A stretch of DNA of 64,000 nucleotides from Streptomyces sp. ATexAB-D23 (GCF_000373645.1 NZ_KB892005.1:124774-188773); one strand, 5' to 3'; shown: positions 1 to 8,035, counted from the first letter of the stretch. A program made the numbers and translations. Notes: generated by a model from the letters alone, not told the origin.

Positions 1-1083
1 GGTGTAGAGGTCGCCGTCGTGTCCCGCCACCTCCATGAGGCCGGGGTCGCGGGAGATCGCGGCCAGCACCCTCGGCTCCATCTGGTCGGCGTCCGCGACG
101 ACCAGGCGCCAGCCCGCGTCGGCGACGACGGCCCGCCGGATCACCTTGGGGATCTGGAGCGCCCCGCCGCCGTTGGTCGTCCACCGCCCGCTGACTGTGC
201 CGCCCGGCTGGTACTCGGGGCGGAAGCGGCCGTCGCGGACCCAGTCCTGGAGCCAGCTCCAGCCGTGCGCGGTCCAGATCCGGTACAGCTTCTTGTAGGC
301 GATGAGCGGCGCGACCGCCGGGTGATCCAGCGCCTCCAGCTCCCAGCGGCGCGTCGAGCGCACCTTGATACCGGCCTGCGCGAACGCCTTCACCACATCG
401 GCGGGCAGGTCCGGGCGCACCCGGCGGCCGAACGCGGCGGACACCTCGTCGGCCAGCTCGGCCAGCCGGCGGGGCTCGCCGCCGCCCGCGTACCGCTCGC
501 CGAGCATCTCGTGCAGCACCTCACGGTGGACGTCGGCCCGCCAGGGCAGGCCCGAGCGGTTCATCTCGGCGGCGACCAGCATGCCCGCCGACTCGGCGGC
601 CGTCAGCAGGCGCATCCGGTCCGGCCGGTCCGTGGCGTCATGGCGGGCGAGCTGGGCCGCGTACACCTCGACCAGCGCGTCGAAGGGCAGCTCGGGGCCG
701 GAGGACGGTTCGAACAGGGAGGACTGGGAGCCGGGCACCGCCGACCGGGGCGGCGGATCGGGCGGCACCGGGCCGCCGCGCAGCCGGGCCAGGGCGGCCG
801 CGGCGGAGCGGGGCTCACCGAGCCTGCCCTCGTGGCCCAGCAGCAGGGACTCGGCGACCTCCACGTCGTAACAGCGCTCGACCCGCACCCCGGCGGCGAG
901 CAGGCGCGGATAGACCTCGGGCGTCGAGCGCCACACCCAGCGGGTGACGTCGGGCCGGGAGCGGACGGCCGCGGCCACGTCGGGCTCGGCCAGGACCGGG
1001 CCCGCGGGCAGGCCCGCGCGGTCCAGCGGAGCGAGCCGCGCACCCCCGCCCTCCGTGACGGCCAGCGCCCAGCGTTCGGTCAT
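1..1083 (-). CDS. Family A DNA polymerase / 3'-5' exonuclease-like protein (3' end outside window)
   Basis: Stand-alone actinobacterial polA-like enzyme, usually annotated bifunctional 3'-5' exonuclease/DNA polymerase; likely a DNA repair or gap-filling polymerase in the cytoplasm. The 361 residues visible are the N-terminal part and the gene runs off the left edge. An N-terminal exonuclease-like region is followed by polymerase sequence: SGRWTTNGGG at about 296-305 and VVADADQMEPR at about 323-333, which looks like polymerase motif A with its metal-binding aspartate. The start is the ATG at 1083 (MTERWALAV). No Shine-Dalgarno is seen; CAGACT lies 7 bases upstream, so it may be leaderless. 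It is divergent from the DUF2786 gene. The family call is firm; the exact repair role is inferred. Confidence 0.85.
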   Translation of the reverse strand, partial: MTERWALAVTEGGGARLAPLDRAGLPAGPVLAEPDVAAAVRSRPDVTRWVWRSTPEVYPRLLAAGVRVERCYDVEVAESLLLGHEGRLGEPRSAAAALARLRGGPVPPDPPPRSAVPGSQSSLFEPSSGPELPFDALVEVYAAQLARHDATDRPDRMRLLTAAESAGMLVAAEMNRSGLPWRADVHREVLHEMLGERYAGGGEPRRLAELADEVSAAFGRRVRPDLPADVVKAFAQAGIKVRSTRRWELEALDHPAVAPLIAYKKLYRIWTAHGWSWLQDWVRDGRFRPEYQPGGTVSGRWTTNGGGALQIPKVIRRAVVADAGWRLVVADADQMEPRVLAAISRDPGLMEVAGHDGDLYT

Positions 1084-1148
1084 ACGGCCGAGTCTGGCAC
1101 CCGCCACTGACAACGCCGGCCGGACACGGGCGCCGCTCGCGGTCCGCC

Positions 1149-1236
1149 CGCGCACCAGCCGTGGATCAGCCGCGCACCAGCCGTGGATCAGCCGCGCACC
1201 AGCCGGGCACCAGCCGCGCACCAGTCGTGGACCAGC
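1149..1236. repeat. Four 22-bp tandem repeats
   Basis: Four units of 22 bp start at 1149, 1171, 1193 and 1215. Units 1 and 2 are identical; 3 and 4 differ at a few bases. Each is two 11-mers (CGCGCACCAGC and CGTGGATCAGC types), and a partial unit follows to about 1255. The array lies between two divergent genes and is not in a convincing reading frame. Confidence 0.85.
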
Positions 1237-1270
1237 GGTGGATCAGTCGTGCGCCGCCCGCGCGTTCGAT

Positions 1271-1287
1271 ATCCACAGGGTGTGGAT
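1271..1287. promoter_or_regulatory. Inverted repeat ATCCACA-N3-TGTGGAT (DnaA-box-like pair)
   Basis: A perfect 7-bp inverted repeat with a 3-bp spacer. Both arms carry TCCACA, the core of the Streptomyces DnaA box, back to back. It lies 24 bases before the TACCCT -10-like hexamer (1312-1317) of the DUF2786 gene, where it would overlap the -35 region. The same TCCACA-N3-TGTGGA arrangement occurs at 43945-43959. Confidence 0.5.
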
Positions 1288-1323
1288 GAATCCTGTGCAT
1301 CCCGCCCCGCCTACCCTGACCTC

Positions 1324-2499
1324 ATGGAACCGGTGATCGACCAGGCGTTCGCAGCCACCCTCTATACGGACGACGACGCCGGTCTCGACACCGGTGCCTC
1401 GCTGCTCGCCGCCGCCCCCACGGCCGACGCGGAGCTGGTGCGCCGGGGCGAGGAGTTCGTCCGGCGGGCCTGGGAGCGCGGCTGGCTGCCCGCCGATGTC
1501 GTCCGCGTCGTCCGCCGCGATCTGGACGAGCACGCGGCGGGGCTGGCAGCCGGGCTGATCGCCGCCGAGGTCCGGCGCTACCCGGAGCTGCCGCCGCGCT
1601 GGCGGTCCCAGCTGGACGAGCTGCCCGCCGCACCGCCCTGGGGCCGGCCCGACCGGTTCTCGTACGCCTCCGCACTGCTCGGGCTCTACCGGCTGCTGCT
1701 CGCGCTGCCCGTCATCGAACCCGTCGGGCCGCCGCCCGGTGCGGCGCGCGAGGCGCTGTACCGGCCGCCCGTCGCGGGCGAACCCCGCATGCTGACCCGT
1801 ATCCGCGCGTTGCTGGCGAAGGCGGAGGCGACCGGGTTCCCCGAGGAGGCGGAGGCGCTCTCCGCGAAGGCGCAGGAGCTGATGGCCCGGCACAGCATCG
1901 ACGAGGCCCTGCTCGCGGCCCGTACCCACGGCGACCGCACGCCGGGCGCGTGCCGGATCGGTGTGGACGCCCCGTACGAGACGGCCAAGGCGATCCTGCT
2001 CGACGCGGTGGCCTCGGCGAACCGCTGCCGGGCGGTGTGGAACAGCGACTTCGGCTTCACCACGGTCGTGGGATTCGAGGCGGACCTGGAGGCCGTGGAA
2101 CTGCTCCACACCTCGCTGCTGGTGCAGGGCACCGCCGCGATGACCCGGGCCGAGGCCGGGCAGCGGGCCGGCGGACGCAAGCGGACCAAGACGTTCCGGC
2201 AGTCCTTCCTGATGGCGTACGCCCAGCGCGTCGGTGCCCGGCTGGCCGACGGCACCGCCCGCGCCACGGCCGAGGCCGACGCGGAGGGCGGCGCCGGGGG
2301 CGGCGCGGGCGCCGGATCCGGGCTGCTGCCCGTGCTCGCCGCGCGGGACCTTGCGGTCGGCGACACCGCCGAGAAGATGTTCCCCCGGACCACGACCACC
2401 CGGGTCAGGGGCGCCACCGACCTGGACGGCTGGAACCACGGCACCCGGGCGGCCGACCGGGCCCGGATGGGCGGGGGGACTCCGGAGATCCGGGGCTGA
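1324..2499 (+). CDS. DUF2786 domain-containing protein
   Basis: Protein of 391 residues with the DUF2786 signature in the middle (MLTRIRALLAKAEATGF followed by EEAEALSAKAQELMARHSI, about 156-195), an alpha-helical domain of unknown function common in actinomycetes and some phages. The flanking parts are Ala/Arg rich. About 40 glycine- and alanine-rich residues near 315-340 look like a linker. No signal peptide or membrane segment, so probably cytoplasmic. The start is the ATG at 1324; TACCCT ends 6 bases before it, fitting a leaderless transcript. It is followed by a repeat-filled spacer rather than another operon gene. No function can be assigned. Confidence 0.8.
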   Translation: MEPVIDQAFAATLYTDDDAGLDTGASLLAAAPTADAELVRRGEEFVRRAWERGWLPADVVRVVRRDLDEHAAGLAAGLIAAEVRRYPELPPRWRSQLDELPAAPPWGRPDRFSYASALLGLYRLLLALPVIEPVGPPPGAAREALYRPPVAGEPRMLTRIRALLAKAEATGFPEEAEALSAKAQELMARHSIDEALLAARTHGDRTPGACRIGVDAPYETAKAILLDAVASANRCRAVWNSDFGFTTVVGFEADLEAVELLHTSLLVQGTAAMTRAEAGQRAGGRKRTKTFRQSFLMAYAQRVGARLADGTARATAEADAEGGAGGGAGAGSGLLPVLAARDLAVGDTAEKMFPRTTTTRVRGATDLDGWNHGTRAADRARMGGGTPEIRG

Positions 2500-2894
2500 G
2501 CCGGGGGTCGGTGATCCGGGGCTGAACCGGGGGGCCGGAGATCCGGGGGTCGGAGATCCGCGACCGACCCGGGCGTCGGAGAGCCGGAACCGACCCGGGC
2601 GCCGGCCGGGAGCCCGGCGGATGTCCGACGGGTTCCTGGGGGTGGCTTCCTGGGCACTTCGGACGGGTTCCTGGAGTGGCTGCCCGGACAGCCCCGGACG
2701 GTTCCTGGGGTGGCTGCCTGGGCACCTCGGACGGTTCCCGTAGCGGCTGCCCGGACAGCCCCGGACGGTTCCCGGAGCGGCTGCCCGGAACCCCGGACGG
2801 GCCCCCGGGCCGATCGCCCGGACGTTCCTGACGGCCGCCCGGACATCCGGTCCGACAACTCGGGCAAAAGGTGAAATCCGGCTAGGCTCGGGTC
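2500..2894. repeat. 395-bp spacer with degenerate tandem repeats
   Basis: No credible gene is seen. The first ~70 bases repeat GGAGATCCGGGG-like blocks. From 2625 to about 2800 there are five degenerate units of 32-35 bp beginning CGGACGGTTCC (starts near 2625, 2660, 2695, 2728, 2762, with a truncated sixth at 2794). Odd and even units end differently (TGGGCACYT versus CCCGGACAGCC), so the higher-order period is about 68 bp. The unit length is not a multiple of three. TAGGCT at 2883-2888 is the likely -10 of the next gene. Confidence 0.7.
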
Positions 2895-5213
2895 ATGAGC
2901 TGGCTCCGGGCGCTGAGGGAGACCGCCCGCTCCGGCCTGACGATCGAGCGGCGGCGCCTCGAACCGCTGATCGCGCTGCGCGGCGCGGCCGGGCTCGCCC
3001 TGGTCATCGGGGTGAGCCTCGCGCTCTTCGGACCCGTGGTCGCCGCCAGCTCCGCGTTCGGCGCGTTCCAGGCGGCCATCGCCACCTTCCAGCGCAGCTG
3101 GCGCCCCCGGCCCGTGCTCGCCCTGATCTCCGGCGTGAGCCTCGGCCTGTCCACCTTCATCGGCTACGTCACCGGCTCCCACCTGCCGCTCTTCCTGGTC
3201 CTCCTGGTGCTCTGGACCTTCCTCGCCGGGCTGGCCTGGGCGGCGGGCCCGACCGGCGGGATCATCGCCGCGTCCAACGTCGCGATCATGCTGGTCACCA
3301 TCACCCTGCCCACCTCCGTGGGGCAGGCGGCCCTGCACGCCGCGATGATCATGTTCGGCGGGATCGTCCAGGCGGCCCTGATCGTGCTCCTCCCGATCCG
3401 GAGATGGGGCCCGCAGCGCGACGCGCTCGCCGACGCGTTGGCCGCCGAGGCCGACTACGCACGGCGGCTGCGCCACGACCCGGTCGCCCACTTCGACCCG
3501 GTGCCGCTGATGCACGCGCGCCGGGCCGCCGCCGTCACCCCGCGCGAGGCCCGGCGCCGCCCCGCCGAACTGCACGGCTCACGCGGGATCGCCGAACGCA
3601 TCAGGCCGGTGCTCGCCTCGCTCGCCGATCCGGCCATGGGCGTGCCGTCCGAGGGCCCCGAGCGCGACCGCGTCCGCGAACTGCTGGCCGCCGCCGGATC
3701 GGTGCTCGACGCGGCGGCCCGCGCCATTCGCAACGGCGATCCGGTGAAACTGCCCGGACCCGCCGTCGCGGTGCTGCGGACCCCGGACACCGGGGCCCTG
3801 TTCACCGGCCCGCCGCTGCGCGCCGCCGACCGGCTGGCCGCCCTGCTCTCCGACGTGATCGAGGCGGCCGAGGGCGACGGCACGAGGGAGGAGCGGGCCG
3901 GGGCCGAGGAGGCCGCCGACGCGATCAACGCCGGCCGGCCGGCCGCCCCGCACCAGCAGCGCCCCACCCTGCTGCGTCTGGTCCCGGTCGTGATCGGGGC
4001 GATGCGCCGCGAGGTGCACCACGGGTCCCCGATCCTGCGGCACGCCGTCCGGATCGCCGCCGTCGCCGCGGTCGGCTATCTGCTGGGCCGCGCCCTGCCG
4101 TTCGGGCACGGCTACTGGGCGCCGCTGGCGGCCGTGATGGTGATGCGGCCGGAGTTCTCCCAGACGTACGCGCGCTCGGCCGCCCGGTTCGTCGGCACCG
4201 TCGTCGGGGTGTTCCTGGCCACCGCCATCGTCCAGGCCGCACACCCGGGCCCCGGTCTCTCCGCCGTCTTCGCCGTGGCCTGCGCCCTGTTGATGTACTT
4301 GCTCATGCGCACCGGCTACGCGGTCGGCCAGGCCTGCGTCGCCGCTTACGTCGTCTTCCTGCTCGGCATGGCCGGCGACGACTGGTCCCAGACCGTCTTC
4401 GAACGGGTCCTGCTCACCCTGGTCGGCGGGCTCCTCGCGATGATCTCGTACGCCGTCTATCCGGCCTGGGAGACCCCGCGGCTGCGCGGCCGGCTCAGCG
4501 ACTGGCTGAAGGCGGGCGGCCGGTACGCCGCCGCGGTCGTCGACCAGTACGCCGACCCGGCCGAGCGTGGCAACGACGAGGTGCGCCGGACCCTGCTGGC
4601 CACCCGCGAGGCCCGGGTCGCCTGGCAGGAGGCGGTGGCGGCCGCCCAGCACGAACCGGTGCGCCACCGCGGCCTCTCGCGCGGCGCCGCCGACGCCACC
4701 CAGCACGCGCTGGCCCAGCTCGGCCGGGTCGCGATGCTGATGGAGGCGCATCTTCCGGGGCGCGGGGCCACACCCGTACCGGGGGCGGGACCGCTCGCCG
4801 AGGCGCTGCGCCGGGCCACCGACCGGGGCGCGAAGGCGGTGCGGGAGCGGCGGGTGCCGGACTGGACGCCGGTGCGCGAGGCGCTGGAGCGCTGGGAAGA
4901 GGAGAACCGGGTGGCGGCCGGGGAGTCCGGGGAGGCGGCACGGGAGGGAGGCGGGGCGGAACCGGAGCCTTCTGCCTCGCATGCCGGGGAGCCGAAGCCG
5001 CCCGCACCGCATGCCGCGGAACCGGAGCCTCCCGTCCCGCATGCCGCGGAACCGAAGCCTCCCGTCCCGCATGCCGCGGAACCGGAGCCCGCCGCACCGG
5101 AGCCCTCCGCCCCGTATCCGCCCGCCTCGCATGCGGCCGATCCCGTCCTGCGCAACAGCACGCGTCTGCTGCTCGAAGCGCTGGAGGACTTCTCCCGGGG
5201 GCTGACGCCGTGA
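2895..5213 (+). CDS. FUSC family (aromatic acid exporter-like) inner membrane protein
   Basis: Large membrane protein of 772 residues with the two-part FUSC layout: a first block of membrane segments at about 30-155, a soluble region at about 170-370, and a second hydrophobic block at about 380-520 (RHAVRIAAVAAVGYLLGRAL, then GYWAPLAAVMVMRPEFSQTY, a typical FUSC sequence). Family members are proposed efflux components for aromatic acids or other small molecules; the substrate is unknown. The C-terminal tail (about 690-750) is Pro/Glu/Ala rich with a 10-residue repeat. The ATG start at 2895 has no SD, and TAGGCT ends 6 bases upstream, suggesting a leaderless mRNA. It stands alone. Confidence 0.85.
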   Translation: MSWLRALRETARSGLTIERRRLEPLIALRGAAGLALVIGVSLALFGPVVAASSAFGAFQAAIATFQRSWRPRPVLALISGVSLGLSTFIGYVTGSHLPLFLVLLVLWTFLAGLAWAAGPTGGIIAASNVAIMLVTITLPTSVGQAALHAAMIMFGGIVQAALIVLLPIRRWGPQRDALADALAAEADYARRLRHDPVAHFDPVPLMHARRAAAVTPREARRRPAELHGSRGIAERIRPVLASLADPAMGVPSEGPERDRVRELLAAAGSVLDAAARAIRNGDPVKLPGPAVAVLRTPDTGALFTGPPLRAADRLAALLSDVIEAAEGDGTREERAGAEEAADAINAGRPAAPHQQRPTLLRLVPVVIGAMRREVHHGSPILRHAVRIAAVAAVGYLLGRALPFGHGYWAPLAAVMVMRPEFSQTYARSAARFVGTVVGVFLATAIVQAAHPGPGLSAVFAVACALLMYLLMRTGYAVGQACVAAYVVFLLGMAGDDWSQTVFERVLLTLVGGLLAMISYAVYPAWETPRLRGRLSDWLKAGGRYAAAVVDQYADPAERGNDEVRRTLLATREARVAWQEAVAAAQHEPVRHRGLSRGAADATQHALAQLGRVAMLMEAHLPGRGATPVPGAGPLAEALRRATDRGAKAVRERRVPDWTPVREALERWEEENRVAAGESGEAAREGGGAEPEPSASHAGEPKPPAPHAAEPEPPVPHAAEPKPPVPHAAEPEPAAPEPSAPYPPASHAADPVLRNSTRLLLEALEDFSRGLTP
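4980..5099 (+). repeat. Four 30-bp in-frame repeats in the FUSC gene tail
   Basis: Four 30-bp units begin at 4980, 5010, 5040 and 5070, encoding variants of HAAEPEPPVP. The period keeps frame, so unit number can vary without breaking the gene. Units 2 and 3 differ at only one codon. Confidence 0.85.
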
Positions 5214-5239
5214 CGTCATGAGCCCCGTTCGGTCACGGC
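5208..5239. terminator. Inverted repeat between converging genes
   Basis: A perfect 8-bp stem (GCCGTGAC and GTCACGGC) with a 16-base loop spans the stop codons of the FUSC gene and the converging lipoprotein gene. There is no T tract. It could act as a bidirectional terminator. Confidence 0.5.
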
Positions 5240-5736
5240 GTCGGCAGGTCCGGCAGGTCGGGGAGGTTCTTCAGGGCGTCGGCGTCGGTCTTGGCGAGCC
5301 GGTCCCGGGCGCCGCCGTCCCAGGAGATGACAACGGTCTTGCCGTCGTTGGACTCGACCGATCCCGCTGTCCGGGCGGTGTCCCCGTCGGCGCACTTCAG
5401 CTCCAGCTTCGGCTTGCCGGAATCCGAGACGTTGCCCGAGCAGACGTGGGACTCGGCGACGACGACGGCCTTTCCGGATGCGACGGAGAGCACCACCGCC
5501 TTGCCGTCGGTCTGCCCGGCCCACGCGCCCTCCAGGGCCTTGGCGCCGCCGGCGGAGTCGTCGCCGCCGTCCTCCGCGGAGGGCGAGGCGCTGCCGCCGC
5601 CCGCCGACGGGGTCGCGGCGGCCCTGGATTCCTTGCCGGATTCGCTCTTGTCGCCGTCGCTTCCGCAACCGGTGAGCGCGAGCGCGGTCAGCAGACCGGT
5701 GGCGAGGACTGCGCCGGTACGTGCGATTTTGTACAT
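5233..5736 (-). CDS. Putative secreted lipoprotein
   Basis: Small lipoprotein of 167 residues. The N-terminus MYKIARTGAVLATGLLTA followed by LALTGC is a type II signal peptide with its lipidated cysteine at about residue 24. A Ser/Gly/Asp-rich linker (about 25-70) leads to a compact C-terminal domain containing two cysteines (CSGN and CADG) that could form a disulfide, plus a GAWAGQTDGKAVVLSV stretch. It should be anchored to the outer face of the membrane. I do not recognise the family. The ATG at 5736 is preferred over 5742 because AGGGGG lies 8 bases before it. It converges on the FUSC gene and its promoter region faces the DUF397 gene. Confidence 0.75.
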   Translation of the reverse strand: MYKIARTGAVLATGLLTALALTGCGSDGDKSESGKESRAAATPSAGGGSASPSAEDGGDDSAGGAKALEGAWAGQTDGKAVVLSVASGKAVVVAESHVCSGNVSDSGKPKLELKCADGDTARTAGSVESNDGKTVVISWDGGARDRLAKTDADALKNLPDLPDLPTP

Positions 5737-5880
5737 GTGCATTTCCCCCTGAAAGACGAATGGCCATCCAAGCTACCAGTGGGTCGCACGAGCCCCCGGT
5801 GAGTCAACTCCCGGAATCGGGAGCCGAAGAGGCCCTTCGTTCGTCTTCTTCTGACGGAAGCTGTAATCGCGGGAACACCC

Positions 5881-5913
5881 CGCGTGCACGTGCATCTGCT
5901 CATGCATCCGCTC
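5881..5913 (+). promoter_or_regulatory. Copy 1 of a 33-bp block shared with the anti-sigma gene promoter
   Basis: Begins CGCGTGCACGTGCATCTGC and continues with TGCATC-containing 12-bp-period repeats (GCTCATGCA at 5898 and 5910). Twenty-nine of 33 bases match the reverse strand of 6953-6985. It lies 74-106 bases before the DUF397 start, in the same orientation relative to its gene as the second copy. Confidence 0.65.
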
Positions 5914-5986
5914 ATGCAGCAGAATTTGAACACAGCTATGATCCGAGACAGTTGACACTTGCACCTTGCAACTCGGGGAGCGTCCT

Positions 5987-6253
5987 GTGCACCACGTGTA
6001 CAACGGCATGGCGGCCACAGAGCTTCGCGGAGTCGTCTGGCAGAAGAGCAGACACAGCAACTCCCAGGGTTCCTGCGTGGAGTTCGCGAAACTGCCCGAC
6101 GGAGATGTTGCCATGCGCAATTCGCGCCATCCCGATGGGCCGGCGCTGGTCTACACACCGGCCGAGATAGAGGCGCTGCTGCTCGGCGTGAAGGACGGGG
6201 AGTTCGACCACCTCGTGGGCGGTGAGCTCGACCGCCTCGTGGCGGAGGGCTGA
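5987..6253 (+). CDS. DUF397 domain-containing small regulatory protein
   Basis: Protein of 88 residues with the classic DUF397 pattern: LRGVVWQKSRHSNSQGSCVE, then VAMRNSRHPDGPALVYTPAE. DUF397 proteins (BldB is the known example) are small actinomycete proteins often encoded beside WhiJ-type XRE regulators and anti-sigma-like ATPases, as here. The GTG at 5987 is chosen because GGGGAG lies 6 bases upstream; a TTG at 5966 is in frame but lacks an SD. It converges with the ATPase gene across a strong hairpin. It is probably cytoplasmic and acts through protein contacts in developmental or antibiotic control; that role is inferred from the family and neighbours. Confidence 0.85.
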   Translation: MHHVYNGMAATELRGVVWQKSRHSNSQGSCVEFAKLPDGDVAMRNSRHPDGPALVYTPAEIEALLLGVKDGEFDHLVGGELDRLVAEG

Positions 6254-6285
6254 ACACCACTGCCTCGCAGCGGTGTTCAGCCCTC
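6245..6285. terminator. Bidirectional hairpin terminator
   Basis: An 18-bp stem with one mismatch (GAGGGCTGAACACC pairing with GGTGTTCAGCCCTC) and a 5-base loop, containing the DUF397 stop codon. It lies between two converging genes. Confidence 0.75.
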
Positions 6286-6318
6286 GCGTGTCACTCCGTT
6301 ACGGGTGTGCCGGTGCCG

Positions 6319-6843
6319 TCACACCGGGTCGGACAGCCGGAAGAGCGCCCAGACGACCTTGCCGCGCGGGGTACCGGCGTACGGCGTGCTCTCCGTACTC
6401 AGTACGGGGGACGGGTGCCAGCCCCAGCAGTCGCTGAAGGACTCCACGAGGAACAGGCCCCGGCCCGACTCCGCGGAGTCCGCCGCCTCGGAGGCGACCG
6501 GGCCCGCGTGGCTCGGGTCGCGCACCGCGCACACCAGGCGTGAGGTCCAGCGCATCAGGTGCAGCCGCACGGGCGGGTCCTGGGGCTCGCGCGCGGCGTC
6601 GGCCGGCAACGCGTGCCGCAGGGCGTTGGTGACCAGTTCGGAGACGACCAGCGCGACGTCGTCGAAACGCTCGCTCAGGTCCCAGCCCCCCAGAGTCGCC
6701 CGGGTGAACCTCCTGGCGCCGCCGACCGCTTCGTATCGGGCGGGCAGGGTGCAGGTGGCGGATCCGGAGACGGCAGAGGGATCGATGGGGGGAAGCCCCT
6801 GCCGTAACGGCTCGATGAGCATCGCCGATCCATTCGTCCCCAT
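6319..6843 (-). CDS. ATP-binding anti-sigma-factor-like protein (HATPase_c_2)
   Basis: Protein of 174 residues with a single GHKL ATPase domain of the RsbW/SpoIIAB-like group: FDDVALVVSELVTNALRHAL (N box with ELVTNA) and a degenerate G region (SGRGLFLVESFSD). No histidine-kinase dimerisation domain is present. Streptomyces has many such proteins; some bind sigma factors or anti-anti-sigma factors. The ATG at 6843 (MGTNGSAML) has GGGAG 8 bases upstream; longer in-frame starts exist but lack an SD. It is encoded opposite the DUF397 gene and divergent from the XRE regulator, the arrangement seen at the whiJ locus. Partner proteins are unknown. Confidence 0.85.
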   Translation of the reverse strand: MGTNGSAMLIEPLRQGLPPIDPSAVSGSATCTLPARYEAVGGARRFTRATLGGWDLSERFDDVALVVSELVTNALRHALPADAAREPQDPPVRLHLMRWTSRLVCAVRDPSHAGPVASEAADSAESGRGLFLVESFSDCWGWHPSPVLSTESTPYAGTPRGKVVWALFRLSDPV

Positions 6844-6952
6844 GCGAGGCACTCCCGGGAATCGCGGCTGTATCGGTACGGCGTACAGGTACAGCGGCAC
6901 AACAACACGAACGAGCACGCAGGTGCGCGGGCTCCATGCTTCCGAATGCGCA

Positions 6953-6985
6953 GGGCAGATGCAAGGGCAGATGCACGTGCACGCG
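6953..6985 (-). promoter_or_regulatory. Copy 2 of the 33-bp shared block
   Basis: On the minus strand it starts with the same 19 bases as the copy at 5881. On the plus strand it shows two direct GGGCAGATGCA repeats with a 12-bp period (6953 and 6965). It lies 110-142 bases before the anti-sigma-like gene and in the spacer shared with the XRE gene. Confidence 0.65.
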
Positions 6986-7171
6986 CCGGACCTGTCCGCT
7001 CCCGTGCCGGTTCTTGCTCATTTCTTCCCGCTGACAGTTCTGCCGTCATGGAGAAGTCTTCGCCTTTGCGTAATCGAATGAGTACGGGCTGAAGCATTTT
7101 GATGGCAGAATCCGGCACTTGGGGTTCAGGGGGGACCTCGGTGCCAGGAAACGATGGGGAGGGTTGGACCA

Positions 7172-8035
7172 GTGGCGGCAGGCGAGTCGAGTGGGTCCGT
7201 GGTGCGGCGCATCCTGCTGGGCTCTCAGCTCAGAAGACTGCGCGACTCGCGCGGTATCACGCGCGAGGCGGCCGGCTACTCGATCCGGGCCTCCGAATCG
7301 AAGATCAGCCGCATGGAGTTGGGACGGGTGAGCTTCAAGGCCAGGGACGTCGAGGATCTGCTCACGCTCTACGGCGTCACGGACGAGGCGGAGCGCGACT
7401 CCCTGCTCGGCCTGGCCCGTGAGGCCAATGTGGCGGGCTGGTGGCACAGTTACGGCGATGTGCTGCCCGGCTGGTTCCAGACGTACATCGGTCTGGAGGG
7501 GGCGGCCTCGCTCATCAGGATCTACGAAGTCCAGTTCGTGCACGGTCTGTTGCAGACCGAGGACTATGCCCACGCGGTCGTCTCGCGGGGCATGCGCGGC
7601 GCCCCCGCCGCCGAGATCGACCGCCGGGTCGCGCTGCGTCTGGAGCGGCAGAAGGCCCTCGTCTCCGAGCGCGCGCCCCGCTTCCACGCCGTACTGGACG
7701 AGGCGGCGCTGCGCCGGCCGTACGGCGGACGCGAAGTGATGCGTGCGCAACTGAGGCATCTGATCGATATGTCGGAGCAGCCGAACATCACGCTCCAGGT
7801 GATGCCGTTCAGTTTCGGCGGACACGCCGGTGAGAGCGGCTCCTTTACGATGCTGCGATTCCCGGAATCCGACCTGTCGGACATTGTCTATTTGGAGCAG
7901 CTGACAAGTGCGCTCTATCTGGACAAGGATGAAGAAGTCGCCCAGTACGAAAAGGTGATGACGCGGCTCCATGACGAGAGCCCCGGTCCCGAAGAGAGCC
8001 GTGACCTGCTTCGAGGACTTCTCCAACTCTCGTGA
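7172..8035 (+). CDS. XRE-family regulator with DUF5753 domain (WhiJ/Scr1-like)
   Basis: Protein of 287 residues: an N-terminal helix-turn-helix (about 17-70; LGSQLRRLRDSRGITREAAG, SIRASESKISRMELGR) and a C-terminal ~180-residue DUF5753 domain (from about 100, with WFQTYIGLE and VHGLLQTEDYA motifs). Members include WhiJ, a developmental regulator working with a DUF397 partner. The GTG at 7172 fits GGGGAGGG 8 bases upstream; the ATG at 7154 overlaps that SD and is less likely. It should be a cytoplasmic DNA-binding protein, and the 33-bp blocks before its two neighbours are obvious candidate targets, though that is inference. Confidence 0.9.
   Translation: MAAGESSGSVVRRILLGSQLRRLRDSRGITREAAGYSIRASESKISRMELGRVSFKARDVEDLLTLYGVTDEAERDSLLGLAREANVAGWWHSYGDVLPGWFQTYIGLEGAASLIRIYEVQFVHGLLQTEDYAHAVVSRGMRGAPAAEIDRRVALRLERQKALVSERAPRFHAVLDEAALRRPYGGREVMRAQLRHLIDMSEQPNITLQVMPFSFGGHAGESGSFTMLRFPESDLSDIVYLEQLTSALYLDKDEEVAQYEKVMTRLHDESPGPEESRDLLRGLLQLS

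Noticed and set aside
2500..2894. Repeat array as a CRISPR locus
   Set aside because: Units are contiguous and degenerate without unique spacers, and no cas genes are present.
1686..3575. 629-codon minus-strand frame crossing the 2500-2894 spacer
   Set aside because: Antisense to the DUF2786 and FUSC genes; repetitive residues in the spacer come from the DNA repeats, not from protein selection.
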